A stretch of 64,000 nt of DNA, from positions 1-64,000 of the forward strand of contig CAWGFG010000005.1 of NCBI GenBank assembly GCA_963821815.1. The letters run 5' to 3'. This DNA is from JASGTU01 sp963821815 (lineage in GTDB: Bacteria; Chloroflexota; Anaerolineae; Caldilineales; Caldilineaceae). The notes beneath the pieces are model-generated. The model saw only the letters and a list, made by a program, of their open reading frames with translations. It searched no databases and was not told the DNA's origin. Below are positions 46,636 to 55,677 of the stretch, piece by piece (the first letter of the stretch is position 1; every line of letters starts with the position of its first letter). The position numbers and the translations under genes are program-made.

Positions 46636-46935
46636 GTGGGAACAAGATATCGCGATTCGTTGCCTTTGGCACTTGCAATCCTCTTAATCGCCGCGATCGC
46701 GGCGATTAAGAGTGTGATCGGGCAGAGTTCAGATAGCTACGACCTATGGTGGAATTCCATTAACGCAGGAGGCAGCATCGCGGCGCATTCGACCTCGTAT
46801 CGGCTGAACGCGAGCACAGGTCAAGCAATGAGCAGTGGCGCTGCGTCAACTAGTGACAGCTATGAGTTAGTCAGCGGCTTCTTCTGGACTGTGAAGGACG
46901 ATAACAGCGTCTTTGTGCCAAGGGTAACACGGTAG
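46636..46935 (+). CDS. Small secreted protein with YDLWW-type repeat and FVPRVTR tail
   Basis: The best start is a GTG with GGAGG about ten bases upstream, giving VGTRYRDSLPLALAILLIAA, a signal peptide. The mature part follows a pattern I know from Chloroflexota secreted proteins: SYDLWWNSINAGG...SYRLNASTGQ...SDSYELVSGFFW. About 99 residues long. It ends in FVPRVTR, similar to the YLPSIGR end of the giant beta-helix protein. A perfect 32-bp palindrome lies inside the signal-peptide codons. Function unknown. Confidence 0.72.
   Translation: MGTRYRDSLPLALAILLIAAIAAIKSVIGQSSDSYDLWWNSINAGGSIAAHSTSYRLNASTGQAMSSGAASTSDSYELVSGFFWTVKDDNSVFVPRVTR
46681..46712. repeat. Perfect 32-bp palindrome in a signal-peptide coding region
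   Basis: The left arm CTCTTAATCGCCGCGA and the right arm TCGCGGCGATTAAGAG are exact reverse complements with no spacer, and encode LLIAAIAAIKS of the signal peptide. The centre holds the octamer GCGATCGC. A dyad this long inside coding DNA is rare. It could form a cruciform or a strong mRNA hairpin just after the start codon. Confidence 0.9.
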
Positions 46936-47060
46936 GGCGACTGTTGTGTTACCCGATCTGAAGGTTGCCAGCTTCCAGCATATCGCAAAGTACAAACAGA
47001 CTTATGAGGCAAAGTTGTGCACCAACCTACGGGGTTCTCTGGCGGAACCAGCGACTATAA

Positions 47061-48308
47061 TTGGCCCCGAAAACTGGACCACGTGCTAAGGTGTAAACCC
47101 ACAGTTTTTCCTAGACGTGGAGGGTCACAGGAAATGTCCAAGAATCGCAGACGATTCAGTCCCGACTACAAGTTTCGGGTGGCACTGGAAGCCGCCAAAG
47201 GTCAACAGACGTTCAGCGAGTTGGCAGCGAATACAGCCTACATCCCAACCAGATCAGCCAATGGAAACGGCAATTGCTGGAAAGTGGAGCCGATGTGTTC
47301 AGCTCGGAACGGTGACAAAGAAGCTCAGACCAGGAGGCAGAACAGTCCGAACTATACGAGCAGATAGGCCGCCTCAAGATGGAACTGGAGTGGCTGAAAA
47401 AAAAAGCTGCCCCTTTCGCCTGAAGCAAAACGGTCTATGGTTGAGCCAGACCATCCTGTCTGAGTCTGCGCCGCCAGTGTGAGTTGCTGGGGCTGAATCG
47501 TTCGAGGCTCTACTATGAACCAGTTGGTGAATCGGCCGAGAATCTGCATCTGATGCGGCTGCTTGACGAGCAATATCTGCGCGACTCCATTCTATGGCTG
47601 GCCGCGTATGACCGCTTATTTGCGGCGACAAGGGTATGCGGTGAACGCCAAACGGTTCAGGCGACTCATGCAGAAGATGGGCTTACAGGCCATCTATCCC
47701 AAGCCCAAGACGAGCAAGCCGGCAGGAAAGGAGAAATCTATCCCTATCTGCTGCGTGGTCTTGAGATTACTCAGCCCAACTTCGTCTGGAGTGCAGACAT
47801 TACCTACATGCCGATGCGCCAGGGCTTCATGTATCTGGTTGCCATCATCGACTGGTTTAGTCGCTATGTCCTGACCTGGCAACTCTCAAACACGCTGGAT
47901 GGCTACTTCTGTCTGGATGCACTCCAGCAGGCACTGCAACAAGGGCAACCGGCTATCTTCAACACCGACCAGGGTTCGCAATTCACTGCGGATGAGTTCA
48001 CGGCTTGTCTTGAACGAGCCGACATCCGCATCAGCATGGATGGACGTGGCCGAGCTTTGGACAAATCTTCATCGAACGTCTTTGGCGTAGCCTCAAATAT
48101 GAGGACATCTACCTCAAAGACTATGCCTCTGTGCCCGAACTGGCTGCTGGCTTGGCTGATTACTTTCACTTCTACAATCATGAGAGGCCACATCAGAGCC
48201 TCAACTATTGCACGCCTGCCGAGCTACACTTTGCTTGAACAACCATGTTGTTGTTGCTTTTCGTTCCACCTTATTTTCGTCGCTTTTTGGTCTTGACATT
48301 GGGGCCAA
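47061..48308 (+). mobile_element. IS3 family insertion sequence, degenerate
   Basis: Imperfect terminal inverted repeats mark the ends: TTGGCCCCGAAAACTGGACC on the left and, in reverse complement, TTGGCCCCAATGTCAAGACC on the right. The size, about 1.25 kb, is normal for IS3. Both orfA and orfB are present but frameshifted. No convincing target duplication was seen. Confidence 0.8.
47134..48238 (+). pseudogene. IS3 family OrfA and OrfB, frameshifted
   Basis: OrfA starts MSKNRRRFSPDYKFRVALEAAKG and loses its frame after FSELA; the remainder appears in another frame, ending GRLKMELEWLKKKAAP, the leucine-zipper region. OrfB reads LLGLNRSRLYYEPVGES and, after indels, YLLRGLEITQPNFVWSADIT, DWFSRYVLTWQLSNTLDG, FNTDQGSQFTADEF and RISMDGRGRALD. 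The DDE residues are D in WSADIT, D in NTDQGSQF and E in FIERLWRS, the last in a different frame, followed by FHFYNHERPHQSLNYCTP. Three or more indels, so inactive. Confidence 0.88.
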
Positions 48309-49773
48309 CCATAATATCCCATATTGCTAAGGGTTCCCTGATGTTCCTTCAAGCACAGCAAGATGGCGAGCAACCTCTCTACCCTCTAGATAGTCAACAC
48401 AAAGCCTTTCTGCTTGGATATATGCTGTTAAGAGACTGAACAGTACGACAAACACCTCGATAGCTATACTGTTTGCGATTCGTTCTCTTCGTATCCTCTA
48501 GTACCCTGCTATTGGAACCCGCCTTGGTACTGATGGAGCCAGCACCATATCTAGGGCAATTAGGGAGAACGCTATCATGACACCTAGGGAGTTTCCGTGG
48601 TGATCATGCAAAGATACGGCACCGTTTCCTGCTTGCCCAGTGGTGTCCAACTGGTCTTCTGGTTCTGTGCGGCCCTGTGGAAGCAGAGTGTGCTCAACAT
48701 GGCTGTTAATCTGCCCTTCAGTGACTGAGCCCTGGTCTGGATGACGAACATTCGACCAGCGTCCAGTGGGCCCTGCGCACCTACTGCAGCCACGGTGCAA
48801 AAGTTCAGGGGCGCTTCCTACGGCTTTCGGCATGAGCGCGATTAGCACCACAGATCCTAACCAGCCAACCAGCCCTCGACTACAAATCGTGTAGATAGCC
48901 CGGAAGCAGGATAAATGGATGGACCACCTCATGTCGGGCTAGTCGATAGATGCTAATGTCGGAGAGTACAGAGACGCACATAGTCAGATCGCTTGATGAG
49001 ATTATTGATGATCAAACTGATGGTGGTGACGTCCGCTCCTATGCGTATTACACTTCCCAAAATCTGTGTCCCACTGTTCCACAGAAGCCAGGGGCGACTT
49101 GACAGTATCGCTCCATCCCGGTCCAAATCAGTCATCAGCCGGCAACGTGAATCAGCCGTCCTCCCCTATGCGGGTTCATTCGGTCTGCTCCCAGGCACTT
49201 ATGCCGCATAGGTGATGGCTGACAGCTAAACCGTCTAGTCGCCCACAGTCGACTGAATGCAGCTGCGGCGGGGAACTGCGGCGCTCCCTGCAGTAGCATT
49301 CGGGCCACATCCTCGTCAACCGCTTCAGCCGGATTCGGTACTTTCCTCGCGCTCAGTGCACTGCTGTAACCGTACACTACTAAACTGTTGTCAACCCAGA
49401 GATCCTCAATGTATGAAGTGCTACACGGATTGAACTAGCGATTCGCCTCAAGCTGTTGCGCCTTATCGGTGGTGCCGTTGAGTGGCGGAACTCACAATTT
49501 GATTGGAGATGCGCAAGTAGGGCGCAATATTTGCCAATCATTATAATATACTGCAGAAAATGCGATGGTTTGGGCGATATGAAGCGCCTGAGCAGTAACG
49601 GTGGCGTCAGAGGTACAGAGGATATCGGCAGAGCGCGTCTTGCTACAATGGCAGGGATCGCATCATCTACCATGCACTGTCTGACTGCGACAATAAACGA
49701 AGAGCGGGTTGAACTGCTGTACAGGCAAAGATTAGGATACTATACCAGAGGTGAAGAAGGAGTATAAAGACTT
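48309..49773. other. About 1.5 kb without a confident gene
   Basis: Only weak candidates. A minus-strand frame at 48498-48932 (144 residues) has two hydrophobic stretches (GLVGWLGSVVLIALM; GVMIAFSLIALDMVLAP) and could be a small membrane protein of the adjacent prophage remnant, but has no ribosome binding site and no family I recognise. The rest shows no coding character. Confidence 0.35.
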
Positions 49774-50499
49774 ATGGCATCGGCAGAATCGGAGCGAATT
49801 GTAAAGAAGACGGACGTCGGCGACAGGAACCTTTGGGAAATGCAGCGGTGGGAAACTGCGGTCGCGTACGATCGGTTTTCCCGCTATTTTTTGGTTCAGG
49901 ATTCACCTCGATCGGTGGTGGAGGCTTACCGTCAATATCAGCGTGATAAGGGCGCAACAGAAGAGCAGGTAGGGCGCATAAAATCAACTCCTGGCTTCTG
50001 GGCACGCTGGGCCTATGCCCGTACAAGCCAGGATGAACCGATTAATGGCGCACTGACCTGGGCTGAACGTGCAAGAGCTTTCGATACAGCCCAGCAAAGG
50101 AGCTTTATTGAGGAGCATAATACGAAGTGGAGAGAACGGCGACTCAAACTGAGTGAAAAAGAATGGGAAGCCGGTGAGGAGCTTATGGCGCGGGGTAGGC
50201 GTATGTTACAAGGTCTGCTCTTCCAAAAACGGGTCGTCGAAACTGTCGACAAGGAGACCGGCGTTCCCACTACTGAGACCATCTATGAACCCACCGATTG
50301 GGGGGAGCGGGAGCTGATTGGCATGTTCAAGATGGGCTCTGAACTCATGCGTCGCGGGGCTGGCCTCACGCCAAATAACCGAATGCCAAGTAATGACTCA
50401 GCCTTGATGATACAGGCCAAAGAAGCAGGGATTGACATTGATAAGGTAGTGCAGACTGTACTTGAGACTGTGCTGAGCAAATTGGAACACCAGTCATAG
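49774..50499 (+). CDS. Phage terminase small-subunit-like protein
   Basis: The 241-residue protein is highly charged and largely helical. It has WEMQRWETAVAYDRFSRYFLVQDSPRSVVEAYRQYQ in the first third, a shape like the helix-turn-helix end of phage small terminases. A central coiled-coil-like stretch follows (KWRERRLKLSEKEWEAGEELMARG). AAGGAG lies 13 bases upstream. It is apparently intact and precedes pieces of a terminase large subunit 3 kb away on the opposite strand, so the packaging genes have been rearranged. The functional call rests on general pattern and context; hypothetical phage protein is the safe alternative. Confidence 0.6.
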   Translation: MASAESERIVKKTDVGDRNLWEMQRWETAVAYDRFSRYFLVQDSPRSVVEAYRQYQRDKGATEEQVGRIKSTPGFWARWAYARTSQDEPINGALTWAERARAFDTAQQRSFIEEHNTKWRERRLKLSEKEWEAGEELMARGRRMLQGLLFQKRVVETVDKETGVPTTETIYEPTDWGERELIGMFKMGSELMRRGAGLTPNNRMPSNDSALMIQAKEAGIDIDKVVQTVLETVLSKLEHQS

Positions 50500-51188
50500 C
50501 TGCAAGAAGAAGCCTTCTGTGGGATAGAGAATGGCTTGTGGAGACTGAGCTCAACGCAGAATGAAGTAGACGCAGGTCTGCGAGTATTATATCCGTTTCT
50601 CACCGGAATTCATTCCCCCCAAACAGGGCTTCCATTTCAGTCAATAAAATCCAACATCCACCAATCCCCACCCATGGGGGTGGGAAGCTTACGCTCATCT
50701 GATCGGTCGACCATAGCGACAAAAAGCTCAGGTCATGGACTATTCTGGTTACCTCGTAAATCGCCGACGACAGACCGATGTGGCGCATATCTCCCCCTTG
50801 CACGCACCACCGAAGTTCGTTCGGACACCAGCAGGCAGAAAAGCGGCTTGTCGATAAGCAATACGGCAGTGATGTGACTTGTTGCAGCGAGCGTATGGCG
50901 CCGGCTGACCATCGCCTAATTCTTTGTAGCAGCGGTACGTTTTGGTTGATCCCTATCGATCGTCGTGCCAGGGTTCAGGGAACGAAATGGCGAGAGGTTC
51001 TGCCAGGGCTTTCCATACGACATCATTAGCCAAGAGGGCCTAGCGTCCAATTTTACCCTGCCACTGCAAGCTAGTCTTGGGTACCAAGATTTGCGCGATA
51101 ACGCTGGCCAGTACTGATATTCACAAAACCATCAAGCGGTGGACTGCGATTCGCCGCTAGCCGACACCAGAGACGCAAACCAGCTGTT
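50500..51188. other. No recognisable gene; one short hairpin
   Basis: About 690 bp. Around 50665 the sequence CCCACCC-ATGG-GGGTGGG forms a short strong hairpin 165 bases after the terminase-small-like gene, without a T run. No coding frame was convincing. Confidence 0.4.
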
Positions 51189-51533
51189 TTGCAACTAGGT
51201 CCACTCGATCCCAAAGGAACTTTTTTGTGTCCAATATGTGTTCTGGGAAGTCTACTAGAACGAGCAGCGCAGTGCAGTCTCTGTGCGCCTAGAGGACAGG
51301 TGAAGCAGCATGCTAGGCGTTCTGCCGCACCTGCAGTCACCGCTTCGCGCGTATGCAGCGTATACAGCGTATACAGTGTCAGAGACGCGGGTATATGCCC
51401 CTTGCTGCCCCTCATGCTGCGCTACCCACACTATTATCGGGCAGCAACGATCATTGTTTTAGGCCTTACGCATGCTATTCTCCCGTCACTTCACTTCCCG
51501 TTAGAAATGGCGTACTGGAAGGGAGCCCCTTGA
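51189..51533 (+). CDS. Possible small zinc-ribbon protein of the prophage remnant
   Basis: A frame opening with TTG reads LDPKGTFLCPICVLGSLLERAAQCSLCAP. Two CxxC pairs (CPIC, CSLC) 18 residues apart could bind zinc. The remainder contains a small repeat CSVYSVYSV encoded by tandem GCGTATACA. No good ribosome binding site. It may be real because small zinc-ribbon proteins are common near phage genes, but a chance frame is equally possible. Confidence 0.28.
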   Translation: MQLGPLDPKGTFLCPICVLGSLLERAAQCSLCAPRGQVKQHARRSAAPAVTASRVCSVYSVYSVRDAGICPLLPLMLRYPHYYRAATIIVLGLTHAILPSLHFPLEMAYWKGAP

Positions 51534-51541
51534 GCGCGAAA
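51505..51541. repeat. Left copy of a 37-bp direct repeat around the IS110 element (terL 3' end)
   Basis: It shares all but a few bases with 53081-53118 (AAATGGCGTACTGGAAGG core and AGCCCCTTG). The right copy encodes the last codons of the terminase large subunit in reverse (FAPKGLPFQYAI). The left copy continues as the natural end of that gene would (reverse strand CCATTTCTAACGGGAAGTGA). It is separated from the IS110 left end by 40 AT-rich bases. Confidence 0.75.
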
Positions 51542-51585
51542 TTCATATTCATATCATCATTCTTTTTAGTGATAAAAAATTTTAT

Positions 51586-51816
51586 CCATGCGCCTTGCGG
51601 CGCACCCACAGATGTATGAAAATAGCGTGTGCGGCATCCGCGACGCAGGTCGGATGTTTACTGGATACTACGAGTCCGTTCGTTAGTTTGACCAGCGTGT
51701 TGCGAGGCACCCCAGACTGTTACCCCCGAAAGGGTGAGTACGTAAGGGAGAATCTTACTAGGGGCGACACGCCGTGGATGCCGGTGACGTTGGAGTTGCA
51801 TCTGCGGGAGGCAAAC
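51586..51816 (+). ncRNA. Candidate bridge-RNA region of IS110 copy C
   Basis: This is the 231-bp non-coding left end upstream of an intact IS110 transposase, where the family encodes its bridge RNA. It contains a GCGCC-TTGC-GGCGC hairpin at the extreme left, then long inverted blocks. A middle block from ACTGGATACTACGAG to CAGACTGTTA is identical in the copy at 10436-10668. Target and donor loops were not assigned. Confidence 0.55.
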
Positions 51817-53058
51817 ATGCAAGTCGAATACCAATACTGTTGCGGACTGGATGTGCACAAGGATACGGTGGTAGCGTGTGCGATCGTGCCAGGCGCCAAG
51901 GGCAAAGCAACAAAGGAGACCTGCACCTATAGAACGATGACCGAGAGTCTGCGCAGTCTGGCTACATGGCTGCAGACAAAAGAGGTCACGCACGTGGCCA
52001 TGGAAAGCACTGGGGTCTACTGGAAACCGATCTTCAACATTCTCGAAGGCGAGTTCGAGTTATGGGTCGTCAACCCAGAGCAGATCAAGAAGACACCAGG
52101 ACGCAAGACCGATGTGTCGGATGCCGAGTGGATCGCAGACCTGTTACGCCACGGGTTGTTGCGCGGTAGTTTTATACCGTCGGCGCAGCAGCGTGCGTGG
52201 CGTGACTTGACCCGCTATCGCACACGTTTGGTGGATGAACGCACCAGTGAAGTAAATCGTCTACATAAAGTGCTCCAGGATGCCAACCTCAAGCTGGCCA
52301 GTGTGGCGACCGACGTGATGGGTGTGAGCGGACGGCTGATCTTGCAGCATTTGCTGGCAGGAGAAACCGACCCAGCCACATTGGCCCAACTAGCGAAAGG
52401 TCGGCTGCGAGAAAAGCAGCAATTGCTAGAGCAAGCATTGCAAGGTAAATTGTTGCCCCATCATCGCTTCATGCTGACCGAGCATCTCAGCCACATTGAC
52501 TACCTTGATGAAACGATTGGCCGCCTGGATGCGGAGATTGAAGAACAGATGCGCTCGTTTGAAGAAGAACTGGCGCGCTGGGCTCAGCTACCAGGCGTGA
52601 GTACGCGTATCGCCCAAATCGTTTTGGCGGAAGTGGGTACTGACCTCACTCAGTTTGAGGATGCCGCTCACTTAGCTTCCTGGGCGGGTCTCTGCCCGGG
52701 CAATCACGAGAGTGCCGGCAAACGCAAGAGTGGCAGGACCCGCAAAGGCAGTGTCTGGCTGCGCAGAGCGCTGACCGAAGCAGCCCACGGCGCTGCAAAC
52801 ACGAAGAATAAATACTACCGGGCTATGTATCACCGCCTCGTCGGCCGTCGGGGTAAGAAACGCGCCCTGATAGCTGTGGCCCACAGTCTCCTCGTGACCG
52901 GTTATTACCTCATTACACGCAAGCGTGATTACGAGGACCTCGGCCCCAACTACTTTGATGAGCGCGCACGTGAATCCGTTAAGCGCCGCACCGTTCGTCG
53001 GTTAGAGCGTCTTGGCTATCAGGTAACCTTAACTCCTGTCCCGGAGATGGCCATGTAA
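51817..53058 (+). CDS. IS110 family transposase (intact)
   Basis: The start is the ATG preceded by GCGGGAGG, giving MQVEYQYCCGLDVHKDTVV; a longer frame back to 51595 would run through the non-coding RNA end and is unlikely. The 413-residue protein has the DEDD residues in GLDVHK, MESTGVYWKP and TDVSDAEW, the hairpin motif LPGVSTRIAQIV, and SWAGLCPGNHESAGKRK with the catalytic serine. It is the intact counterpart of the frameshifted transposase at 9193-10435, differing at few residues. Likely active. Confidence 0.95.
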   Translation: MQVEYQYCCGLDVHKDTVVACAIVPGAKGKATKETCTYRTMTESLRSLATWLQTKEVTHVAMESTGVYWKPIFNILEGEFELWVVNPEQIKKTPGRKTDVSDAEWIADLLRHGLLRGSFIPSAQQRAWRDLTRYRTRLVDERTSEVNRLHKVLQDANLKLASVATDVMGVSGRLILQHLLAGETDPATLAQLAKGRLREKQQLLEQALQGKLLPHHRFMLTEHLSHIDYLDETIGRLDAEIEEQMRSFEEELARWAQLPGVSTRIAQIVLAEVGTDLTQFEDAAHLASWAGLCPGNHESAGKRKSGRTRKGSVWLRRALTEAAHGAANTKNKYYRAMYHRLVGRRGKKRALIAVAHSLLVTGYYLITRKRDYEDLGPNYFDERARESVKRRTVRRLERLGYQVTLTPVPEMAM

Positions 53059-53069
53059 CCCATTCATTT

Positions 53070-54020
53070 TCAAGGGAGTAAAATGGCGTACTGGAAGGGG
53101 AGCCCCTTGGGCGCAAAAGTCAGGGCCAGGGCATCGGCCTTGTTGGTGCTGCGTCCCAGCTGGCTGCGCAGGGTTTCCTTGTCCGATACCTTGATGCGCC
53201 CTTTGCCGTCAAAGGCGTAGAGCGGGGCCAGCAGTTCATCGCGCAGTTCCTCGTCCGGCGGCAACATGGCGCCTGAGTCATCCTTTAGCCACTCGCGCAC
53301 CGCCCACCACAACTGGTCGCGCAACTGGGCAAAATCGCCCGATTCCGAACTCTCAGTAGGTCTTTCCGCCACCTTCACACCCACGATGTCGCCCCGTTTG
53401 TACGAGACCCTTTTGGCCCGCAGGCTGCGCATGATCTGGGGGGCCACGCCCGAACCCACGCCGGTGGCGTCTACGCAGACTCGCCACCCGTTGTAGGTGA
53501 TAAAGGCGTCGGCCACATAGTCGCCAGTGGTGAGTACGTCCGTATGCGACCACTGCTGGAAAGGATGCACCCAGCCGCCGTAGCGCATGCACAGCACCGA
53601 CGGGTCGGAGCCGTACTCGCCCACGTCTACGCCCAGGATGCCCTGGGTGCCGTCGGGCGGCAGTTCGCCGTTTATCTGGGTGTAGAGCTTCCAGCGAGAG
53701 AAGGCCCGGTCGATCCAGTCCTGGGAGATGAGCTGGGTGGGAGAGGCGGCCGGATAGCGAGCCAGCACCATATGCGAAAAGCGGTTATCGGTCACGCGCC
53801 GCCAACCGGCCGGCAGGGGCTGAAAGTCCTGGCCCAGACGGTTTTTGCCCACCACGCCCACCAGATATTCCGGCATCTCAAAGCTCTGTCCGTCCTTGAC
53901 CTCGCCCTCAACCAGGGGGCGCGTCCACTCGTTGATGCGGCGCACGGTCGTCTCCAGGATGTGCTGGAGCCCCTTCACTACCTGTCGCTGTTGGAGCAAC
54001 GACCTGGCGCCTTTGAGCAT
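53070..54020 (-). pseudogene. Phage terminase large subunit, C-terminal part (nuclease domain)
   Basis: From about residue 24 (ETTVRRINEWTRPLVEGE) through EYLVGVVGKN, PLPAGWRRVTD and MVLARYPAASPTQLIS this is the second half of a large terminase. GILGVDVGEYGSDPSVLC, VCVDATGVGSGVAPQIM and NKADALALTFAP carry the RNase-H-like nuclease aspartates. The last codons ILLP and the stop come from the right end of the inserted IS110. Upstream it runs into an IS21 remnant at about 54030. The ATPase half is separate at 55340-55677, so roughly 200 residues in between are lost. Confidence 0.75.
53081..53118. repeat. Right copy of the 37-bp direct repeat around the IS110 element
   Basis: This copy is still attached to the terminase large subunit gene and directly abuts the right end of the IS110 element. 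See the left copy for the comparison. Confidence 0.75.
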
Positions 54021-54046
54021 GCGCAGCCCATGCGTCAGTGGCGTAC

Positions 54047-54371
54047 TGCGTGGCCACCCGCCTTTGAGAAGATGTTGGCGGCGTTACGCAGACAGCAGAC
54101 AAGCGAAAGCCAAGCTGTCCGCATCTTTATCCAGATACTGCAGTTGCATCAGAGCTATTCTGCAGAAGAGGTAACGGCGGCAGTCGAACAGGCGCTGGAT
54201 GAGAGACTCATCAGCCTGTCCGGCGTGCGCTTCTGTCTCAATCGGATGTTGGACCCAACTCCCGTGGTCGCTCCGCTTGACCTGTCGACGCGACCCCATC
54301 TGGCCGCCGTCGGTCACGAGGTTGCTTCCCTTGATAGGTATGATAAATTTCTGAAGGGAGCAGCAATATGA
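54047..54371 (+). pseudogene. IS21 IstA transposase, C-terminal fragment
   Basis: The frame AFEKMLAALRRQQTSESQAVRIFIQILQLHQSYSAEEVTAAVEQAL, then GVRFCLNRML and PLDLSTRPHLAAVGHEVASLDRYDKFL, corresponds to the tail of IS21 IstA. The stop overlaps the start of the following istB by four bases, the usual IS21 coupling. The catalytic DDE domain is deleted, together with the left end of the element. Confidence 0.72.
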
Positions 54372-55213
54372 GCGCTCCTTCCACACAGCATCTAGAGCAA
54401 CAACTGAGACAACTCTACCTAATGGCAATTCTGCGTCAATACCAGACGGATGCCAAGACTGCCGCTCAGGATGGCTGGACCTATGAAGCCTATTTGGCCG
54501 GACTGCTTCGACAAGAAGTGGACCGGCGTTTTCGCAACCGCCGCGAGCGCCGAATCAAGGAGGCCCACTTCCCGCTCCGGAAGGAACTGGTCGATTTTGA
54601 CTTCACTGCCATTCCCCAGCTCAACCAGCACAAGGTGATGGAACTGGCCCAGGGAGACTATCTGGACCAGGCGGAATCCGTGCTGATGGTGGGCGGCCCT
54701 GGGCTGGGCAAGACCCATCTTGCCATCGCGTTAGGGTTGGCCGCATGCAGACAGGATCGCCGCGTGCGTTTCTACACCGTCACCCATCTGGTCAATGAGC
54801 TACAGGAGGCGCAGTCTCAGCATCAACTGCCCCGCTATCTGGACAAGAGCATACGCCATCAACTTGTCATCCTGGACGAATTCGGCAACGTACCCTTTTC
54901 ACCAACCGGCGCTCAACTGCTTTTCCAGTTCTGTGCCGCCTTGCACGAGCAGACTCGCTCATCGTCACCACTAATCTTTCCTTCAGCAATGGGTTCAGGT
55001 ATTCGGCGACAACGCTTGAAGAGCGGTTTACTCGACCGGCTTACTATCGCAGCACATTCGGAGTTCCTTGGCGATTCCTATCGTTTTCGTCACGGACTGG
55101 AAAGACACCATCATCCTGCACTGCCTACATCCCCCGTCAACAACCCGGAAAAACCGGCCTGGAAGGAGGAAGAATGGACGGACCCACACACATCGATCCA
55201 ATCACCCGAATGA
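54368..55213 (+). pseudogene. IS21 IstB helper ATPase, frameshifted
   Basis: The gene has a complete N-terminal and ATPase core: LRQLYLMAILRQYQTDAK, RRERRIKEAHFPLRKELVDFDF, Walker A MVGGPGLGKTHLAIALG, and VILDEFGNVPFSPTGAQLLFQF as Walker B and following. After AALHEQ frames alternate: IVTTNLSFS is in another frame, and GLLDRLTIAAHSEFLGDSYRFRHGLER is back in the first. At least two indels and a stop break the last third. IstB normally loads IstA on target DNA; this copy is dead. Confidence 0.85.
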
Positions 55214-55339
55214 ACTGATAGAAGGGGAGAGTGACGCGCATAATGAGATCACTTACGCGGTTTTTGATGATCACCATTTTTGTCTATTCACGCCATTGAC
55301 CGTGATGTATCCTGATGCTGAAATGACTCTGATTGGTGT

Positions 55340-55440
55340 TTGTCAAAAACAGAGAGAACTTCAAACGCGCGTCCAACCAGGGTACAGGCTTTGACCAGTG
55401 GGCCATGCGCTAAACGGATCGCCTCGTCCCATTCCACGCA
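55340..55440 (-). other. Intein N-terminal splicing block (fragment)
   Basis: About 33 residues starting with Cys directly after the Walker A lysine. The pattern C-x-E-x-D-E-x-I-x-L-A-x-G...LVG-x-x-F-x-V matches block A of Hint-type inteins in phage terminases. Blocks B, F and G were not found in the window, so it cannot splice by itself. Confidence 0.6.
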
Positions 55441-55677
55441 CTTGCCGGTCCCGTTCCCGCTGCGGGCAATGGTCACCTGGTTGTCGCGCACCGACTCCAT
55501 GACTCTGATGATGTCGGGGGTGAATCTTTCACCCAGCACCTCGACGCCAAAGCGGACAGGGTCTTCCCGGTATTCCTTAAATCTGTCCGGCGCATAGAAT
55601 GCGGTCTTTTTGTTCTTCTCAATAAGCTTCGCTAAAACCTTAAGGGTTAGGCGGTCGATCAGTTCGGGCGTAACCAT
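55340..55677 (-). pseudogene. Terminase large subunit N-terminus with intein N-half
   Basis: The start MVTPELIDRLTLKVLAKLIEKN leads to YREDPVRFGVEVLGERFTPDIIRVMESVRDNQVTIARSG and the Walker A ending GNGTGK. Immediately after the lysine comes CVEWDEAIRLAHGPLVKACTLVG, which is not terminase but the first splicing block of an intein (Cys1 at 55438-55440). After FEVLSV homology ends near 55340. The P-loop lysine is a classic intein insertion site. The intein C-half, the terminase +1 residue and the middle of the protein are missing, with IS21 debris in their place. Confidence 0.7.

Larger units (their letters stand above)
51586..53078 (+). mobile_element. IS110 family insertion sequence (copy C, intact)
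   Basis: Ends were set by comparison with the frameshifted copy at 9173-10668: CCATGCGCCTTGCGGCGC on the left, CATTTTCAAGGGAG on the right, 1493 bp. The left non-coding part is about 230 bp and the right only 20 bp, the layout of the IS110 subgroup (bridge RNA upstream) rather than IS1111. It interrupts the 3' end of a terminase large subunit gene and supplies its present stop codon. Confidence 0.9.

Noticed and set aside
46681..46712. Evidence for cyanobacterial origin from the GCGATCGC octamer
   Set aside because: I noticed it only about three times in 64 kb, close to chance, and gene content points to Chloroflexota.
51595..51816. N-terminal extension of the IS110 transposase to 487 residues
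   Set aside because: It would translate the non-coding RNA end; the internal ATG has GGGAGG in front and matches the family N-terminus.
53544..54046. Plus-strand coding frame upstream of the IstA fragment
   Set aside because: Up to about 54040 it is antisense to the terminase gene; only the last third matches IS21.
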